Part shown: one piece after another, positions 45,893 to 47,497 of the stretch | Layout of the letters: each line of letters begins with the position of its first letter | Position numbering within the stretch: position 1 is the stretch's first letter | Origin: Acinetobacter gyllenbergii CIP 110306 = MTCC 11365 | GTDB taxonomy: Bacteria; Pseudomonadota; Gammaproteobacteria; Pseudomonadales; Moraxellaceae | Direction of reading: 5' to 3' | Assembly (NCBI RefSeq): GCF_000413855.1 | Contig: NZ_ATGG01000018.1 | Location: 1-47,497 of the forward strand | DNA length: 47,497 nt | Notes under the pieces: generated by a model | Told to the model about the DNA's origin: nothing | Seen by the model: only the letters and a program-made list of their open reading frames with translations | The model's database searches: none | Translations under genes and position numbers: made by a program

Positions 45893-47134
45893 TTATTTCA
45901 GCTTTGAATAAAACTTATTCTTACTATCATACTGATAAGGTACAATTTTATTTACTTTAACCATCTGACTATTGTCGTTCAAATCCGTTCCCTGATATTG
46001 AATCTGGAATGGATAAAATGGTTGTCCATTTTTGTTAACTTTGATTGCTGAAGAATAGCCGTACTCTGGTTGTTCTGAAACTTTTCCTTCTTCGAACATT
46101 TGTTCAACAATATAGTCGTCTTCATTTAACAGAAGAAGTGACCACACGCTTTCCCCATAACCATTGCCGTAATAACCATCAATGGTATAGCTTCCTAGTG
46201 TATTGTTTCCAAAAGCTTGTAAGTTCTTTTTAAATTCTTGAGCATTCCATGAGGTTCGACCATATCCCTCTATACTTTCAATTCCCCCTTGGGCTGTTTT
46301 TGAAATCATTTGGAATTGTCCATTGTCCAATTTTTTAAAGAGATATAATTCCAAAGTGCCTCGTGTAGCATGTGAAGTTTCTATCCTCCCTTCGATTGCT
46401 AAAGTCACTTCCACAGGGACTAAATAACGGGCTTCCCCCTGCATATTCTGGTAAGTAATAATAGGCGCGATACTGATTACAGCATCAGTGAGATCATCCA
46501 AGTCGCTAGGCTTATTAACATAGTAGTATTTGCCACTTCCCCAGTAATCATCTTTTCCTCTTTCTCTGGATGATGTCACTTTATAAAAACTTCGAGCAAC
46601 GGTATCTGTACTTAGGTTAGGGAGTACAACTTGCTTAAAGTTCTTAGGTTCAAGCTTGGATGTATCATAGTATTTAATGGCTGTTGTAGCTGTTTGTACT
46701 GATGTCGTTTGAACAGCATTGAGCTGCTGTGCTTTATTAGCCTGCAATACATTGTATAACTTGACCGCTTCAGGTTGTCCCTGCCGTGCAGCACTTTGCA
46801 ACAAGGTAACGCCCTTTTTTGCATCCTGTGGTACACCATCCCCATTAAGATACATGACTGCTAATGCGTACTGTGAAGGAGCAAAACCATTCACTGCTGC
46901 CTTGGAAAACCATTCAGCCGCTTTTTTATGATCTACAGGTACACCTTTCTTTCCTAAGTAGTAAAGCATTCCCATATTATGGTGACTTTGATTATTATCT
47001 CCTTTGGTCACGACTTGTGACAGTACATAGTTCAGTCCTGCCGACAGGTTCACTTTCTTGGTTTCAGCAGATACTGTTGAACTGGTCATTACCATACTGT
47101 TAGCGACAGCAAGATGGAGTATTAATTTTTTCAT
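45893..47134 (-). CDS. Secreted Sel1-repeat protein with lipoprotein-paralogous domain
   Basis: 413 residues from MKKLILHLAVANSMVMTSST (47134; AAGGA upstream); the frame opens 8 codons earlier, overlapping the previous gene. Signal peptide cut after VSA. Two Sel1 repeats (GMLYYLGKKGVPVDHKKAAE, then YALAVMYLNGDGVPQDAKKG, residues about 50-130), a linker, then a 220-residue domain shared with the lipoprotein at 23568-24419. Sel1 repeats mediate protein contacts. No activity known. Linkage to toxin debris suggests a secretion-locus accessory. Confidence 0.75.
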   Translation of the reverse strand: MKKLILHLAVANSMVMTSSTVSAETKKVNLSAGLNYVLSQVVTKGDNNQSHHNMGMLYYLGKKGVPVDHKKAAEWFSKAAVNGFAPSQYALAVMYLNGDGVPQDAKKGVTLLQSAARQGQPEAVKLYNVLQANKAQQLNAVQTTSVQTATTAIKYYDTSKLEPKNFKQVVLPNLSTDTVARSFYKVTSSRERGKDDYWGSGKYYYVNKPSDLDDLTDAVISIAPIITYQNMQGEARYLVPVEVTLAIEGRIETSHATRGTLELYLFKKLDNGQFQMISKTAQGGIESIEGYGRTSWNAQEFKKNLQAFGNNTLGSYTIDGYYGNGYGESVWSLLLLNEDDYIVEQMFEEGKVSEQPEYGYSSAIKVNKNGQPFYPFQIQYQGTDLNDNSQMVKVNKIVPYQYDSKNKFYSKLK

Positions 47135-47150
47135 CTGATTCTTATCCTTA

Positions 47151-47497
47151 TTAATCATTCACATTAAACCAGTAGGAATATTCTTTAGGCTGACCATTCA
47201 CCAAGACATTGCTGAGTTTGACGTCGTAGATCACATTCAGTTTCAAATCGTCGAAGTTAAATTGGATATGGTTAGGAACTCCGATATTTTCATAGCGTAT
47301 ATTGCTGATCTTCTGTTTAGCTCCACTACTTCGTTCAGTGACAACAACAGTGGCTTTGGCGTAATCCACATTTCGATTGGCAAAGAAATTCTTTTGATCG
47401 GTTAAAACTGAAATCGAGAGAATTGAACCCGCCATATAATATTTGGCTGGATAGTTGTGGTAGGGATAGGCAATCACACCGAGTGGTGCAGTGGTTG
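47151..47497 (-). CDS. C-terminal part of an unidentified protein, cut by window edge
   Basis: The frame is open to the last base (TTAPLGVIAYPYHNYPAKYY and onward), so the GTG at 47477 need not be the start. The visible 115 residues are beta-rich: ILSISVLTDQKNFFANRNVD, AKATVVVTERSSGAKQKISN, and the end VNGQPKEYSYWFNVND. Not recognised. It ends 17 bases before the Sel1 protein's chosen start, so the two are probably one operon. Confidence 0.6.
   Translation of the reverse strand, partial: TTAPLGVIAYPYHNYPAKYYMAGSILSISVLTDQKNFFANRNVDYAKATVVVTERSSGAKQKISNIRYENIGVPNHIQFNFDDLKLNVIYDVKLSNVLVNGQPKEYSYWFNVND

Overview
The window looks like a chromosomal segment of an Acinetobacter species. It is AT-rich, and ArgG, FadH, Kup, DsbA and XseA/XseB are of the gamma-proteobacterial kind found there. 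The VgrG and Rhs remnants, the GGCTTTGTTGCA-ended insertion sequence and the integrases also match what I know from that genus. The species is not settled by the sequence.

Layout. 1-8.9 kb is mostly core: a vgrG 5' remnant at the edge, an AroP-type permease, xseAB, dsbA, an eptA-like phosphoethanolamine transferase and kup. 9.1-15.6 kb is a polymorphic-toxin locus read leftward. It runs from a decayed vgrG through an Rhs protein with a Sec signal peptide and a 150-residue Gly/Ala-rich toxin tail to an overlapping membrane immunity gene, then two displaced tail/immunity cassettes interleaved with duplicated 3' ends of an integrase gene. 15.6-23.2 kb is core again: tRNA-Ser(UGA), fadH, a DMT exporter with a divergent LysR regulator, argG and a pirin. 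23.5-28.4 kb is accessory debris: a lipoprotein, AT-rich unknowns, a phage-gene relic and an integrase 5' remnant next to the 3' half of a tRNA-Val(GAC), which looks like an old attachment site.

28.5-35.7 kb starts with a frameshifted IS5-family element. It continues with a nitrogen-assimilation module: a PP2C/Ser-Thr kinase fusion and a formate/nitrite-type channel, divergent from cyanase (cynS). Both directions have well-spaced sigma-54 promoters, and the channel operon has an ANTAR-type (NasR/NasT-like) antitermination leader. An IS3-family element nested in a second IS3 fragment and a broken tyrosine integrase follow. 35.7-43.7 kb is a complete Nit1C cluster (nitB to nitH, linked in the literature to growth on cyanide), read leftward from a sigma-54 promoter. 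It is divergent from a PAS-AAA-Fis activator whose start lies on three tandem palindromes. A LysR gene follows.

44.7-47.5 kb is a second graveyard of toxin tails: a 113-bp MITE truncates an immunity gene behind a TNT-like tail, then another tail/immunity pair, a Sel1-repeat secreted protein paralogous to the 23.6-kb lipoprotein, and a gene cut by the window edge.

Taken together, the cyanase/channel module and the Nit1C cluster form a cyano-nitrogen scavenging region under sigma-54 control, embedded in mobile-element relics. The toxin loci on both sides appear to be old T6SS/Rhs-type variable sites.
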